Shown: in pieces, positions 17,780 to 25,009 of the stretch
How the letters are laid out: the number at the start of each line of letters is the position of its first letter
How positions within the stretch are numbered: the stretch's first letter is position 1
Source: Actinoplanes sp. N902-109
GTDB taxonomy: Bacteria; Actinomycetota; Actinomycetes; Mycobacteriales; Micromonosporaceae
DNA length: 64,000 bases
Assembly (NCBI RefSeq): GCF_000389965.1
Contig: NC_021191.1
Coordinates: 6,883,501 to 6,947,500, forward strand
Reading direction: 5' to 3'
Program-made: the position numbers and the translations under genes
The notes under the pieces: model-generated
Told to the model about the DNA's origin: nothing
The model's database searches: none
The model's input: only the letters and a program-made list of their open reading frames with translations

Positions 17780-18702
17780 GACGCCTCCGGTCGAAGGTGG
17801 ATGACGGGGGCGATGTGGCTGGTGGGCAGCGCCGGGCGCGGGCGTTTCTTCCCGGCGGCCTGGTCCTGCGCGACGCGGCACAGCGGGCACGCGGGACGGC
17901 CATCCGGACGGGTGCCGCCGGCGAGCTTGTGCGGTCCACACTTCGCCGGGCAAATAGTCTTCATCTCCGAGCCGTCCTCGCGCGTAACGGTGACGGCCGT
18001 ACGAAGGTCTCCATCCACGGTTGTCGGGGAGGTAGATCTTTCAGGGGAGGTGGTTAGGGAAGGTGGGGCGTCATCCTGGGTGACGCCTGATGGGTCGTCG
18101 TTTGACGCCTGATCGGCTTCATCTGGCGTCATCTGGGGTGACGCCATATCCGTGACGGGCTCGATGGAATGGGCGTCATCCTGGGTGACGCCTGAACTCG
18201 CCGAACTGGCGTCATCCTGAGTGACGCCTGAAGCCTGCGAATCAGACGTCACCTTGGTTGACGCCTGATTGCCGCCCGATGTACGCCGCCGGTCCTCGCG
18301 TGTGGCATTGCACAACTCGTCGTAGCGGCCCGGGTCGAGCACGTCCAGATGCTCGAGTACGTCCGGGCCGAGGATCAGCCGGTATTCATCGGACCACTTC
18401 CGCCGGCGATTGCCGGCGCGCACGAGCTCGACGAGGCCGACCGCCCTGAGCCACCGCAGATACCTCTGGGCGGTGCTGTACGAGCACTGCAGGTCGACGG
18501 ACAGGCGCACGACTCCGCAGTGGATGTTCGTGCCGTCCGCGTCCGCGTAGGAACTCATGACGAGCGCGGCGAGCTTCTGCCGGTCGTCGAGGCGGGCACG
18601 CCGGATGAGGGCGTTCCACTGGCCGACGGTGGCGCCCTGGTCGGGCGTGCCGGTGGTGCTGGCTGGCAAGGTCGAGTCCTGTTCGCGAGTGGTCCTCCGC
18701 AC
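17776..18702 (-). CDS. Phage replication initiator, winged-helix, iterons inside the gene
   Basis: Up to 308 residues. Residues about 25-115 form a winged-helix domain (WNALIRRARLDDRQKLAALV, LSVDLQCSYSTAQRYLRWL) of the type in phage O/DnaD-like initiators and actinobacterial plasmid Rep proteins. Residues about 145-215 are an acidic linker with repeated SGVTQDDA, encoded by palindromic DNA repeats. The C-terminus has a zinc-knuckle-like CPAKCGPHKLAGG followed by ACPLCR. Start is uncertain: GTG 18702 has no ribosome-binding site, while a TTG near 18669 has AGGA seven bases upstream. Initiators of this kind bind repeats in their own gene and load the host helicase. Confidence 0.8.
   Translation of the reverse strand: MRRTTREQDSTLPASTTGTPDQGATVGQWNALIRRARLDDRQKLAALVMSSYADADGTNIHCGVVRLSVDLQCSYSTAQRYLRWLRAVGLVELVRAGNRRRKWSDEYRLILGPDVLEHLDVLDPGRYDELCNATREDRRRTSGGNQASTKVTSDSQASGVTQDDASSASSGVTQDDAHSIEPVTDMASPQMTPDEADQASNDDPSGVTQDDAPPSLTTSPERSTSPTTVDGDLRTAVTVTREDGSEMKTICPAKCGPHKLAGGTRPDGRPACPLCRVAQDQAAGKKRPRPALPTSHIAPVIHLRPEAS
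18067..18265. repeat. Palindromic iteron array, probable phage replication origin
   Basis: Six TGACGCC boxes start at 18081, 18103, 18139, 18186, 18222 and 18259. Four of them face a perfect GGCGTCA exactly seven bases upstream (18067, 18125, 18172, 18208), one faces GACGTCA (18245) and one a degenerate partner. Each full unit is therefore a 21-bp hyphenated palindrome GGCGTCA-N7-TGACGCC, with centres about 22 to 47 bp apart. The array lies inside the initiator gene, as in lambda O, and encodes the repeated GVTQDDA of the linker. Confidence 0.8.
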
Positions 18703-18742
18703 AACTAAACTAGTCGCGCGTCAACTGGCTTAGCAACATGGG

Positions 18743-19042
18743 TTAGTCGTCGGGTGGCTTCTTCTTCGGCTTCACCGGGCGTGCCCCGTGAGCCGCTGTC
18801 TCGTGGCCCTGCGGACACTCGGCCGGGTACCAGGTGACGCCGCCGACCTTGTACGGCATGCCGGGCCGCAGGGGCTGCCCGCACGCCATCCGGCCGGTCA
18901 CCTTGCCGCAGGTTCCGACCGGCTGGTGCTCGGCGATAGCGGCCCGCCAATCGGCGTCGATGACCTCGTCCCGGCCGGAGCACATCGACGCCCAGATCTC
19001 GCGCCGGCGACGCGGGATGCCGACCAGCTGGGGCTGCGTCAT
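18743..19042 (-). CDS. Prophage small protein, possible zinc-binding
   Basis: 99 residues beginning MTQPQLVGIPRRRREIWASM, ATG 19042 overlapping the preceding stop (ATGA). It contains CGKVTGRMACGQPL and PAECPQGHETAA, so two Cys pairs with a nearby His, and ends in a basic tail (VKPKKKPPDD). The N-terminal RRRREIW helix is likely nucleic-acid-binding. No family is assigned. It belongs to the early/replication operon. Confidence 0.65.
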   Translation of the reverse strand: MTQPQLVGIPRRRREIWASMCSGRDEVIDADWRAAIAEHQPVGTCGKVTGRMACGQPLRPGMPYKVGGVTWYPAECPQGHETAAHGARPVKPKKKPPDD

Positions 19043-19389
19043 GCGGCACCGTCCGGCTGCCAGTACGGCGTGAACGGCCCGTAGTAGTGCCCGTCGCGGG
19101 CCATGCACGTGCGCTGCGGGGTGGTGTTGCGATGGCAGCAGAAGTGGTTGCGCTCCAGCTGCACCGGGCCCAGCTCGACGCCGCCGCACCCCGGGTCGCA
19201 GCAGACCCAGGCGTCGACGAGCTGGCCGGCGTAGCCGCCGGAGTGCTGGCCGAGGTCGTACGGCAGCCGGACCCGGCCGCGGCGGTGGCGGGCCTCGAAG
19301 TCGTCGGCGTGCGGGGCCTGAATACGGGTGCTGGCCCAGACGTCCAAGATCGGCGTCTGGGCCAGCGCCCACCAGTTGGAGGTGCTCAC
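19039..19389 (-). CDS. Prophage Cys-rich protein, unknown function
   Basis: 116 residues from GTG 19389 (GTGA overlap with the upstream regulator gene). It contains WVCCDPGCGGVELGPVQLER followed by HFCCHRNTTPQRTCMARDGH, a Cys/His cluster that suggests a structural zinc site, and an N-terminal STSNWWALAQTP. No enzymatic motif is seen. It is part of the tightly packed early operon. Confidence 0.65.
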   Translation of the reverse strand: MSTSNWWALAQTPILDVWASTRIQAPHADDFEARHRRGRVRLPYDLGQHSGGYAGQLVDAWVCCDPGCGGVELGPVQLERNHFCCHRNTTPQRTCMARDGHYYGPFTPYWQPDGAA

Positions 19390-19607
19390 CGTGGCGGCCG
19401 ATCGAGCCAGCGCAGCACCGCGGCGGCGTTGGACAGGCTGATGTCCTCGCCGCTCTCGACGCGCGACACGGTGGACGGCGAGCATCCGACTTCGGCGGCC
19501 GCCGTCCGCTGCGAGAGGCCGCGCTGGCGGCGGGCCTCGCGCAGCAGCAGCGGCAGCGCCGTCAACACGTCGACGAGTTCGGCGTAGGTGGACAGCTTGG
19601 CGCTCAC
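19386..19607 (-). CDS. XRE-family helix-turn-helix regulator
   Basis: 73 residues with a clear Cro/C1-type DNA-binding domain: REARRQRGLSQRTAAAEVG, then CSPSTVSRVESGEDISLSNA. This is the complete five-helix fold with almost nothing else, so it is probably a small Cro-like repressor acting on phage promoters. ATG 19607 follows the upstream stop by a four-base overlap. Its target is unknown. It sits well away from the immunity switch at 27 kb. Confidence 0.85.
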   Translation of the reverse strand: MSAKLSTYAELVDVLTALPLLLREARRQRGLSQRTAAAEVGCSPSTVSRVESGEDISLSNAAAVLRWLDRPPR

Positions 19608-19984
19608 AGCAGTCCCCCGGTATCGATCGTCTCGACCGGGCGTAGCTCACCGGCCCACAGGATGAAGTCGCCGTCCAGGGGCTCATCGTCGAGGGCCTCG
19701 TCGTCCGGCTCGTCCAGGGGCTCGCACACGAAGCAGCCGCACTCACCGGATACGGCCAGCTCGGCGTGCGCCGGCTGGACGCGGTCGTCGTGCCAGGCGT
19801 ACCGGCGGGCGACCAGGTCGGCGCGGCGCTCGCGCTCGATCTGCACGGCGGCCCACGCACGCATATGCCCGAAAGAAATCGCGCTGTCTGGTCCGCACCA
19901 CGCCGGGCGGGTGATCCGCGGGTTCCAGGCGGTGCGGTGCGCGTAGCGGCGCCAGCGCAGCAGCCGCCGGTTGAGGCGGGTCAT
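19604..19984 (-). CDS. Prophage hypothetical protein
   Basis: 126 residues, ATG 19984 (a GTG three codons earlier is possible). It has a basic N-terminus (TRLNRRLLRWRRYAHR), then ISFGHMRAWAAVQIERERR, a CGCFVCEP motif and an acidic C-terminal half (DEPDDEALDDEPLDGD). The basic-to-acidic layout with a single Cys cluster gives no family. It lies one base after the stop of the neighbouring zinc-ribbon gene. Confidence 0.6.
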   Translation of the reverse strand: MTRLNRRLLRWRRYAHRTAWNPRITRPAWCGPDSAISFGHMRAWAAVQIERERRADLVARRYAWHDDRVQPAHAELAVSGECGCFVCEPLDEPDDEALDDEPLDGDFILWAGELRPVETIDTGGLL

Positions 19985-19985
19985 G

Positions 19986-20201
19986 CTAGCCACGGGCGGT
20001 CACCGCCTTGCGTGGCATGGCGCCCGGGCGGCGCCTGCAGCCGAGGCACACGAGCCGCATGCCGCTGAGCACGTCCCAGCGCGGGTTCCCGGCGCTGTCG
20101 CACAGCCCCGCCTGGCAGGAGGCGCAGCGCGGGATCTGGAACGGGCGCACGCCCAGCGACGCGGCCGTCCAGCGCGGCTGCGACTTCTTGGCGGCTGTCA
20201 C
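19986..20201 (-). CDS. Prophage mini zinc-ribbon protein
   Basis: 71 residues from GTG 20201 (GTGA overlap). Two CxxC pairs, PRCASCQAGLC and LVCLGCRRRP, form a probable zinc ribbon, with basic flanks (TAAKKSQPRW, GAMPRKAVTARG). Such small ribbons are frequent in phage replication operons and may bind DNA or a protein partner. No specific function can be given. Confidence 0.65.
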   Translation of the reverse strand: MTAAKKSQPRWTAASLGVRPFQIPRCASCQAGLCDSAGNPRWDVLSGMRLVCLGCRRRPGAMPRKAVTARG

Positions 20202-20452
20202 GGCGCACCCCGATCCAGGACCTCTCGGCCGCGGCCGGTCAGCTCCCAGACGAGCGAGTCGGTGGGCTGCCGCACCCAGCCGGCCCGCTCCATCGCCCAC
20301 AGCGCGGTGCCAACGTCGGCGGGCTCCTCGCTGGGCAGCTCCAGGTAGGCGCCGAAGTCGTGCTCGCTGGTCAGCACACGCCGGTTGTCGACGTCGGCGA
20401 GCAGCGCGACGAGCACCTTGGTGGGCTCCAGCTGCTGGGCGTCAGCGCTCAT
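20198..20452 (-). CDS. Prophage small winged-helix-like protein
   Basis: 84 residues. TKVLVALLADVDNRRVLTSE, DVGTALWAMERAGWVRQP and LVWELTGRGREVLDRG give the helix-helix-recognition helix-wing order of small winged-helix domains. It is probably a DNA-binding protein. It overlaps both neighbours by four bases within the early operon. Confidence 0.65.
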   Translation of the reverse strand: MSADAQQLEPTKVLVALLADVDNRRVLTSEHDFGAYLELPSEEPADVGTALWAMERAGWVRQPTDSLVWELTGRGREVLDRGAP

Positions 20453-21084
20453 GCCGGGTCACCGCCGCCGGTGCTGAACGGGTCGATGGACGGCATGGCG
20501 CGCTCCTGCTCGACCAGATCGGGCGCCGCAGCGACCGGGTCGTCCTCGGGCTGGCAGTCGACGCAGCGGGTCTGTCCCGGCTCGCCGGCGAACTTGCTGC
20601 CGCAGCCCTCGCAGGCGGGCATCGCGATACGCTCGGCAGCCTTGGCTTCCTCGCGTTCGGCCAGGATCTCCTCGCCGCTGGCCGGTGGTACCTCGTGCTC
20701 GCCGTCCTGACCAAGCCGGATCTCCGTCTGACCGTTCAGCTCGTCTTCGTCCCCGTCGTCGGGCCGGTCGAAGTCGAAACCGCCCCGGGTGCCGTCGAAC
20801 AGGGTCTCCTCGACCCGGCCGAGGCCGCGGTCCTTGCGGGCGACGTCGAGCAGGCTGCGTACGGTGTCGGCGGCGTTGCCGTCCAGCGGTTCGATCGCGA
20901 TGAACTTCACCCGGGGCACCAGCTGCTCGCCGGGGCCGGGCAGGGTGGCGCCGGAGAACTGGACGATGCCGACGACGACATGCTGGGCCAGCTGGTCCTT
21001 GATCAGGTCCTCGGCGATGGTTTCCAGGCCGTTGCTGGGGCGTTCGTTCTTGCCGAACGTGCCGGAGATGGTGACGGCGGTCAT
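20449..21084 (-). CDS. Prophage early protein with zinc finger, unknown function
   Basis: 211 residues with a good ribosome-binding site (AAGGACCCAACCC ATG). The first 100 residues are a beta-rich domain (MTAVTISGTFGKNERPSNGL, VVVGIVQFSGATLPGPGEQL), then an acidic linker, then a CEGCGSKF and RCVDCQPED zinc finger, then a Pro/Asp-rich tail. The layout of a folded domain, a flexible acidic tail and a ribbon is reminiscent of single-strand DNA accessory proteins. No family is recognised, so this is a guess. Confidence 0.65.
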   Translation of the reverse strand: MTAVTISGTFGKNERPSNGLETIAEDLIKDQLAQHVVVGIVQFSGATLPGPGEQLVPRVKFIAIEPLDGNAADTVRSLLDVARKDRGLGRVEETLFDGTRGGFDFDRPDDGDEDELNGQTEIRLGQDGEHEVPPASGEEILAEREEAKAAERIAMPACEGCGSKFAGEPGQTRCVDCQPEDDPVAAAPDLVEQERAMPSIDPFSTGGGDPA

Positions 21085-21365
21085 GGGTTGGGTCCTTCGG
21101 TTCGGTGGGTGGTGGTGATCGCGACAGGCGCGGTGGCGCGGACCAGCTGGGAGTCAGCGGCTGCGGGGTTCAGCGCGGATCGGATGTCGAGCAGCACGTC
21201 GACCATCGCGGCGTGCGTGCGGTCGCGGCCGTGGCTTGCGAGCGCGGCGTCGACGAGCGCGGCTGCCTCAGCGGTGCGGGCTCGGGCCTCGACCAGCTGG
21301 GCCTCGGTCGTGTCCTGGATGGAGCGCGGTACCCGGTCGACGAACCGGCTCACGAACGCGCCCAT
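21081..21365 (-). CDS. Prophage helical protein, unknown function
   Basis: 94 residues, ATG 21365 (TGATG overlap with the resolvase stop). Mostly helix: MGAFVSRFVDRVPRSIQDTT, then a heptad-like EAQLVEARARTAEAAALVDA. No motif gives a function. It overlaps its downstream neighbour by four bases, within the replication/recombination operon. Confidence 0.6.
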   Translation of the reverse strand: MGAFVSRFVDRVPRSIQDTTEAQLVEARARTAEAAALVDAALASHGRDRTHAAMVDVLLDIRSALNPAAADSQLVRATAPVAITTTHRTEGPNP

Positions 21366-21937
21366 CACACGGCCGCCAGGTCCAGCTCGGGCCACTTCAC
21401 GGCGGCCAGGGCCTCCCGGCGGCTGACGTGCGTCTCGACGAGCGGCTGGCCGTAGGCGTCCAGCGCCATCGCGAGCAGCGCGGTCGCGTCGGCCTCGTCC
21501 TCGGTGCCGATGTGCAGGAACCGGCCGTACGCCGCGGTGACCTGCCGGCGCACCTTGGCCTTGTCGGCGCGGCCGTCACCGGTGGCGTAGATCTTGAGGT
21601 GCGGCGGCTGCACGTCGACGTAGCGCAGGTTCTTCGACCAGAGCCAGTGCTTGACCGCGCCGTGCAGCTCGGCCAAGCGCAGCGAGGTGTCGCCCTTGCC
21701 GGCGAACTGCGGCAGCCACTCGATGACGACCAGGTCCGGCTTGCAGCGCACCGCCGCGGCGATCGCGCCGAACGTCTCGTGCAGCCGGACGTGGTCGATG
21801 ATGGTGTCGCTGGGCCGCCGCCGCGGGCTCACCGTGCGGCACGCCAGGCGGGGCTCGCCCACCTGGTCGTGCGTGACGGCGATGCCCGTGGCGGTCAGCG
21901 ACAGGTCCAGCGCCACGACGCGCAGTGGCCGGATCAC
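21365..21937 (-). CDS. RuvC-like Holliday junction resolvase
   Basis: 190 residues. The RNase H-fold nuclease core is visible: RVVALDLSLTATGIAV carries the first catalytic Asp, PDLVVIEWLPQFA the Glu, and HIGTEDEADATALLAMALD the C-terminal acidic pair. The spacing fits RuvC-type phage resolvases that trim branched replication or recombination intermediates before packaging. It starts from GTG 21937, overlapping the previous stop. Confidence 0.88.
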   Translation of the reverse strand: MIRPLRVVALDLSLTATGIAVTHDQVGEPRLACRTVSPRRRPSDTIIDHVRLHETFGAIAAAVRCKPDLVVIEWLPQFAGKGDTSLRLAELHGAVKHWLWSKNLRYVDVQPPHLKIYATGDGRADKAKVRRQVTAAYGRFLHIGTEDEADATALLAMALDAYGQPLVETHVSRREALAAVKWPELDLAAV

Positions 21938-22209
21938 GACGGCACCGTGCCCGCGCCGGGCCGGTCAGCGCCAATACTCTCAGGGGCCAAGACCATGACC
22001 TCGGACAGCTGCTCGTACGCCTCGCCAGTCACCGGGTTCGTGCGCCGAACCGTCAGCTGCCCGTCGCACGTCGACACGGCCACCTGCCGCTCGACGGCCG
22101 CCCGGGTGAAGCGGGCCGCCTCCTCGATCGCGCCGGTGTAGCCCCGCGCGTCCGGACGCCACCACATCTGATGCTCGTTGCTCCACAGCAGGTACAGCGC
22201 GGCGCTCAC
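21934..22209 (-). CDS. Prophage small conserved-type protein
   Basis: 91 residues from GTG 22209 (GTGA overlap). The N-terminus reads ALYLLWSNEHQMWWRPDARG then YTGAIEEAARFTRAAVERQV, an aromatic-rich pattern seen in small actinophage proteins that often accompany recombination genes. Neither catalytic nor DNA-binding motifs are evident. Function unknown. Confidence 0.65.
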   Translation of the reverse strand: MSAALYLLWSNEHQMWWRPDARGYTGAIEEAARFTRAAVERQVAVSTCDGQLTVRRTNPVTGEAYEQLSEVMVLAPESIGADRPGAGTVPS

Positions 22210-23135
22210 TGGTCGTCGCCGTTCGGGATCGGCGCGGTGTCCGGCCACGGCTCGTCGTCCTGGTCGACCGGGACGACGAGCGTCGAGGCGTCCACGAATC
22301 CGGGGAACGCGGTGGCCTTCTCGGCGGCCTGCGGGTCCGGCTTGTAGCCGGGCGTGATCTCGGCCGGGGCGACCGGCTCGGGCGGGAACTCCTCGTCGAT
22401 GCGGGCCTCCTGCCGCTTGATCGACCCGAACACCACGCGCAGCTCGGCGACGTCGGCGGCGGTCCACTGCCCGCGCTTGCGCTCCAGGCGCCGCTCGATC
22501 GCCGGTACTGTGACGCCGAGCCCGGCGAACGCGGCGACCATGTCAGCGACCCGCTCGATCAGCGGCTTACCGTCGCCGCGCTCGATCGTCTCTCGGCAGC
22601 GGGCCTTGGCCTCCTCGACAAAGTCGGCAGGCAGCGTGGCCAGGATCGTCTCGCGGACCGCGCGGGCGCCGATGTTCTGGTTGTTGAGGTAGACGTCCTG
22701 CAGGTCCGTCAGCGGCTTGCGCTTGCCGTTGGCCATGCGCTGGTGTGGCACCTGGAACGTGCGGCTGCTGCGGACGTTGGTCTGCTGGTCCCAGGCGTAC
22801 GCCCGGATCTCGGACATGCCGCGCTCGTCGTCGCGGTGCAGCTCGTGCACGCCGTAGTCGAGGTTCCCCCAGATGCGGGCCAGCTCTCGGGCCAGGTGCA
22901 CGGACGGGCCGGTGCCGCGGTTCTTGACGGAGTAGAACGCCCGTTCGGCGAGGCCGAGACGCCCGCACGCGGCCTGCATGTCGGCCCATGCCCGGTTCAT
23001 GTCGCGGGGGTTTTGCTGCGCGACCTGGACGGCGGCCGCGACCTCAGCGACCGCGCGGGCCCGCTCGACGGCGGTGGTCTGGGTGACGGGCACGGGGGCC
23101 GGCATGGCGACCCGCTCGACGGTGTCCTGGGTCAT
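22206..23135 (-). CDS. Probable single-strand annealing recombinase (RecT-like role)
   Basis: 309 residues starting MTQDTVERVAMPAPVPVTQT. The core has RAFYSVKNRGTGPSVHLARE, LARIWGNLDYGVHELHRDD, RTFQVPHQRMANGKR, DLQDVYLNNQNIGARAVRE and TILATLPADFVEEAKARC. This arrangement is typical of actinophage proteins encoded beside a RecE/Cas4-like nuclease, and I infer DNA annealing. The C-terminal 80 residues are acidic and Pro-rich, like a protein-interaction tail. The neighbouring exonuclease supports a two-component recombination system. Confidence 0.7.
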   Translation of the reverse strand: MTQDTVERVAMPAPVPVTQTTAVERARAVAEVAAAVQVAQQNPRDMNRAWADMQAACGRLGLAERAFYSVKNRGTGPSVHLARELARIWGNLDYGVHELHRDDERGMSEIRAYAWDQQTNVRSSRTFQVPHQRMANGKRKPLTDLQDVYLNNQNIGARAVRETILATLPADFVEEAKARCRETIERGDGKPLIERVADMVAAFAGLGVTVPAIERRLERKRGQWTAADVAELRVVFGSIKRQEARIDEEFPPEPVAPAEITPGYKPDPQAAEKATAFPGFVDASTLVVPVDQDDEPWPDTAPIPNGDDQ

Positions 23136-23368
23136 GAGGTGGGTGCTCCGATCTCGACGGGGGCGGATTGGATGTGCCAGTGCTCGCGGTTCGCCGCGCA
23201 GCGGACGACGGTGGTGTGGGCGCCGGGGTGCACGGTGCGGGCGACCTCCCGGGCCTTCTTGCGGCAGAGGTAGGTGACCAGTCCGCAGGTCCTGCAGCGG
23301 CCGAGGACCGCGTCACGCGCGTACGACTTCGGGGTGCGGCCGTTGCCCGGCCTGGCGCGGTGGCCCAT
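23132..23368 (-). CDS. Prophage mini zinc-finger protein
   Basis: 78 residues, ATG 23368 (TGATG overlap with the nuclease stop). The sequence is basic with CRTCGLVTYLCRKKAREVAR and VVRCAANREHWH, so a probable Cys/His zinc finger. It sits between the nuclease and the annealing protein, and could be a DNA-binding partner of either. Confidence 0.65.
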   Translation of the reverse strand: MGHRARPGNGRTPKSYARDAVLGRCRTCGLVTYLCRKKAREVARTVHPGAHTTVVRCAANREHWHIQSAPVEIGAPTS

Positions 23369-24300
23369 CAGCGGTCCTCCGGGTCCAGCTCGCGCAGCGC
23401 CCACGGCGGCAGCTCGCCGAGCACGATGCCGTCGGAGTAGCCCGGCCACCGGCCAGTCGCCGTGCACTCGGCGTAGATGTCCAGCGCCTCGCGCATGCGC
23501 ATCTCGCCGAGGCGCATCGCGTCGCGGTCCGGCTCGACCACGGTCACCAGGTACGGCCGGGTCTTCTCCTGCATCACCAGCAGGAACCGGCAGTCGTCTC
23601 CGGCGAGGCCGAGCTGGCGGACCGCGCGCCGGTACCAGGCGCCCTGAATGTGGTAGCCGTGCTCGTCGATGACGCGGCCGACCTTGTCGGGTGCGGCCGA
23701 CACGCAGGTCTTGTAGTCCGGCAGCTCGTATCGGCCGGCGACCGGGTAGCGCAGCCAGTCGACCAGGGCCCGGCAGCGCACCTTTTCGATGTGCACGACC
23801 GGGTCGCCGTCCGGGCCGTCGGCCCACTGCGCCGCTTCTTCCCAGAACAGGGCTACCTCGGGCTCGCCGGTGCCCGGCTCGAACAGCTTGCTTGCCTCGG
23901 GGTGCTGGCGCAGCGCCTCGGCCATTTCCTTGACCTGCTCGTACTCCGGGCGTTTGAGCGGGATCGCGCCGCGCTGCCGGATCTCGGTGAGCTGGGCCTT
24001 GACCTCGTTGGTGTCCCAGCGCGGCCGGTCGACCAGGACCAGCTCGGGGCCGGTGCCGAGGACTTCCTTGTGCGCGGCGGTGCCGAGGTCGAACGTCTTG
24101 CGGGTCGGCTGGCCGTGCTCGCGCTCGTGCTGGAAGTGCGCCGGGCACGAGGGCGGCAGCAGCTTGCGGGCGCCGGACGAGGACAGCGACCCGCCCGGGA
24201 CCGGGTCGGCGTGATACTGCTCGGCGCTCATCCGGTAGATGCCTGGCCGGGTCACCTTCACGGCGGCCGGCGCCGGGAGCGTGGTCTGTGTGGTGCTCAT
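23368..24300 (-). CDS. RecE-like PD-(D/E)XK exonuclease
   Basis: 310 residues with a ribosome-binding site (GAAGGGACGAC ATG). GIYRMSAEQYHADPVPGGSL and SSSGARKLLPPSCPAHFQHE match the N-terminal part of the RecE/YqaJ-type phage nucleases. The active-site strand pair is visible as CRALVDWLRY (Asp) and YELPDYKTCVSA (D-x-K), followed by IQGAWYRRAV (Q motif). Such enzymes resect double-strand ends to give 3' single strands for the annealing protein encoded two genes downstream. Confidence 0.85.
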   Translation of the reverse strand: MSTTQTTLPAPAAVKVTRPGIYRMSAEQYHADPVPGGSLSSSGARKLLPPSCPAHFQHEREHGQPTRKTFDLGTAAHKEVLGTGPELVLVDRPRWDTNEVKAQLTEIRQRGAIPLKRPEYEQVKEMAEALRQHPEASKLFEPGTGEPEVALFWEEAAQWADGPDGDPVVHIEKVRCRALVDWLRYPVAGRYELPDYKTCVSAAPDKVGRVIDEHGYHIQGAWYRRAVRQLGLAGDDCRFLLVMQEKTRPYLVTVVEPDRDAMRLGEMRMREALDIYAECTATGRWPGYSDGIVLGELPPWALRELDPEDR

Positions 24301-24330
24301 GTCGTCCCTTCGCGGGGAAGCCGATGGGGT

Positions 24331-24366
24331 GGCCCGGACGCGAGGGGCAGGTCTCGCGTCCGGGCC
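24331..24366. terminator. Hairpin terminator, 14-bp stem
   Basis: Arms GGCCCGGACGCGAG (24331-24344) and CTCGCGTCCGGGCC (24353-24366) pair perfectly around an 8-base loop. It lies in the 160-bp gap between the first early block and the nuclease gene, with no T-run. It probably acts with the next hairpin to limit leftward read-through; an antiterminator-controlled site is possible. Confidence 0.7.
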
Positions 24367-24422
24367 GGTCCGGGCTGCGCGGTGAACGACGCCAGGGATG
24401 TGGCACGCAGCCCGGGGTTCGG

Positions 24423-24454
24423 GGCCCGGCGGTGAGGGCGGTCACCGCCGGGCC
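24423..24454. terminator. Hairpin terminator, 13-bp stem
   Basis: Arms GGCCCGGCGGTGA (24423-24435) and TCACCGCCGGGCC (24442-24454) with a 6-base loop, starting seven bases after the stop of the early gene ending at 24461. It is the first of two terminators met by leftward early transcripts. Confidence 0.7.
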
Positions 24455-24460
24455 GGTCCA

Positions 24461-25009
24461 TCAGTGTTGGAACAGCAGGTGTCGGTGGGTGTCCGGCATG
24501 CCCGGGCAGCGGGCCGGGGCGAACAGCGCCGACACGGTCGACAGCCGCCACGGTCCGGGGTGGCTGGCCTCGCGGTTGACGCGCTTGGTCGCCTCCTCGT
24601 CCGTCAGGGAGGTGCACGCCTCGACCGAGGACGGCGACTCGCCGTTGATGACGAACGTCGTGTCGATCTGGTCTGGCTGCTGCCGACGGATGCCGACACT
24701 GAGTAGCCCGCCGCCTTGAATGGCCGACGCCAGCAGGTCGGCGAGGCTGATCTCTACCGGCTTGGGCGTCTCGACCGGGGCACCGACGACGATGCGGGCG
24801 TGTTCGGTCAGGCCCTTGAGGTGTCCCGCGCGGGGGTCGTCGAGGCCGGTGTACTCGTCGGCGTACTCCCGGCCGAAGGTGGCCACCATGACCGCGCGGC
24901 AGGTACCCGCGTCCGGGGCGGTGACGCTGACGTAGTGGTCGATCAGCTCGGCGCCGGTGAAGTCGCACCGGTCGCCGATGCCGAAGGTGAAGATCCGGGT
25001 GGTGGTCAC
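24461..25009 (-). CDS. Prophage early protein, unknown function
   Basis: 182 residues from GTG 25009 (GTGA overlap with the upstream gene). It starts TTTRIFTFGIGDRCDFTGAE and has HYVSVTAPDAGTCRAVMVAT, then ASAIQGGGLLSVGIRRQQPD. No known fold is recognised with confidence. It is the last gene before the double terminator of the immediate-early block. Confidence 0.6.
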   Translation of the reverse strand: MTTTRIFTFGIGDRCDFTGAELIDHYVSVTAPDAGTCRAVMVATFGREYADEYTGLDDPRAGHLKGLTEHARIVVGAPVETPKPVEISLADLLASAIQGGGLLSVGIRRQQPDQIDTTFVINGESPSSVEACTSLTDEEATKRVNREASHPGPWRLSTVSALFAPARCPGMPDTHRHLLFQH

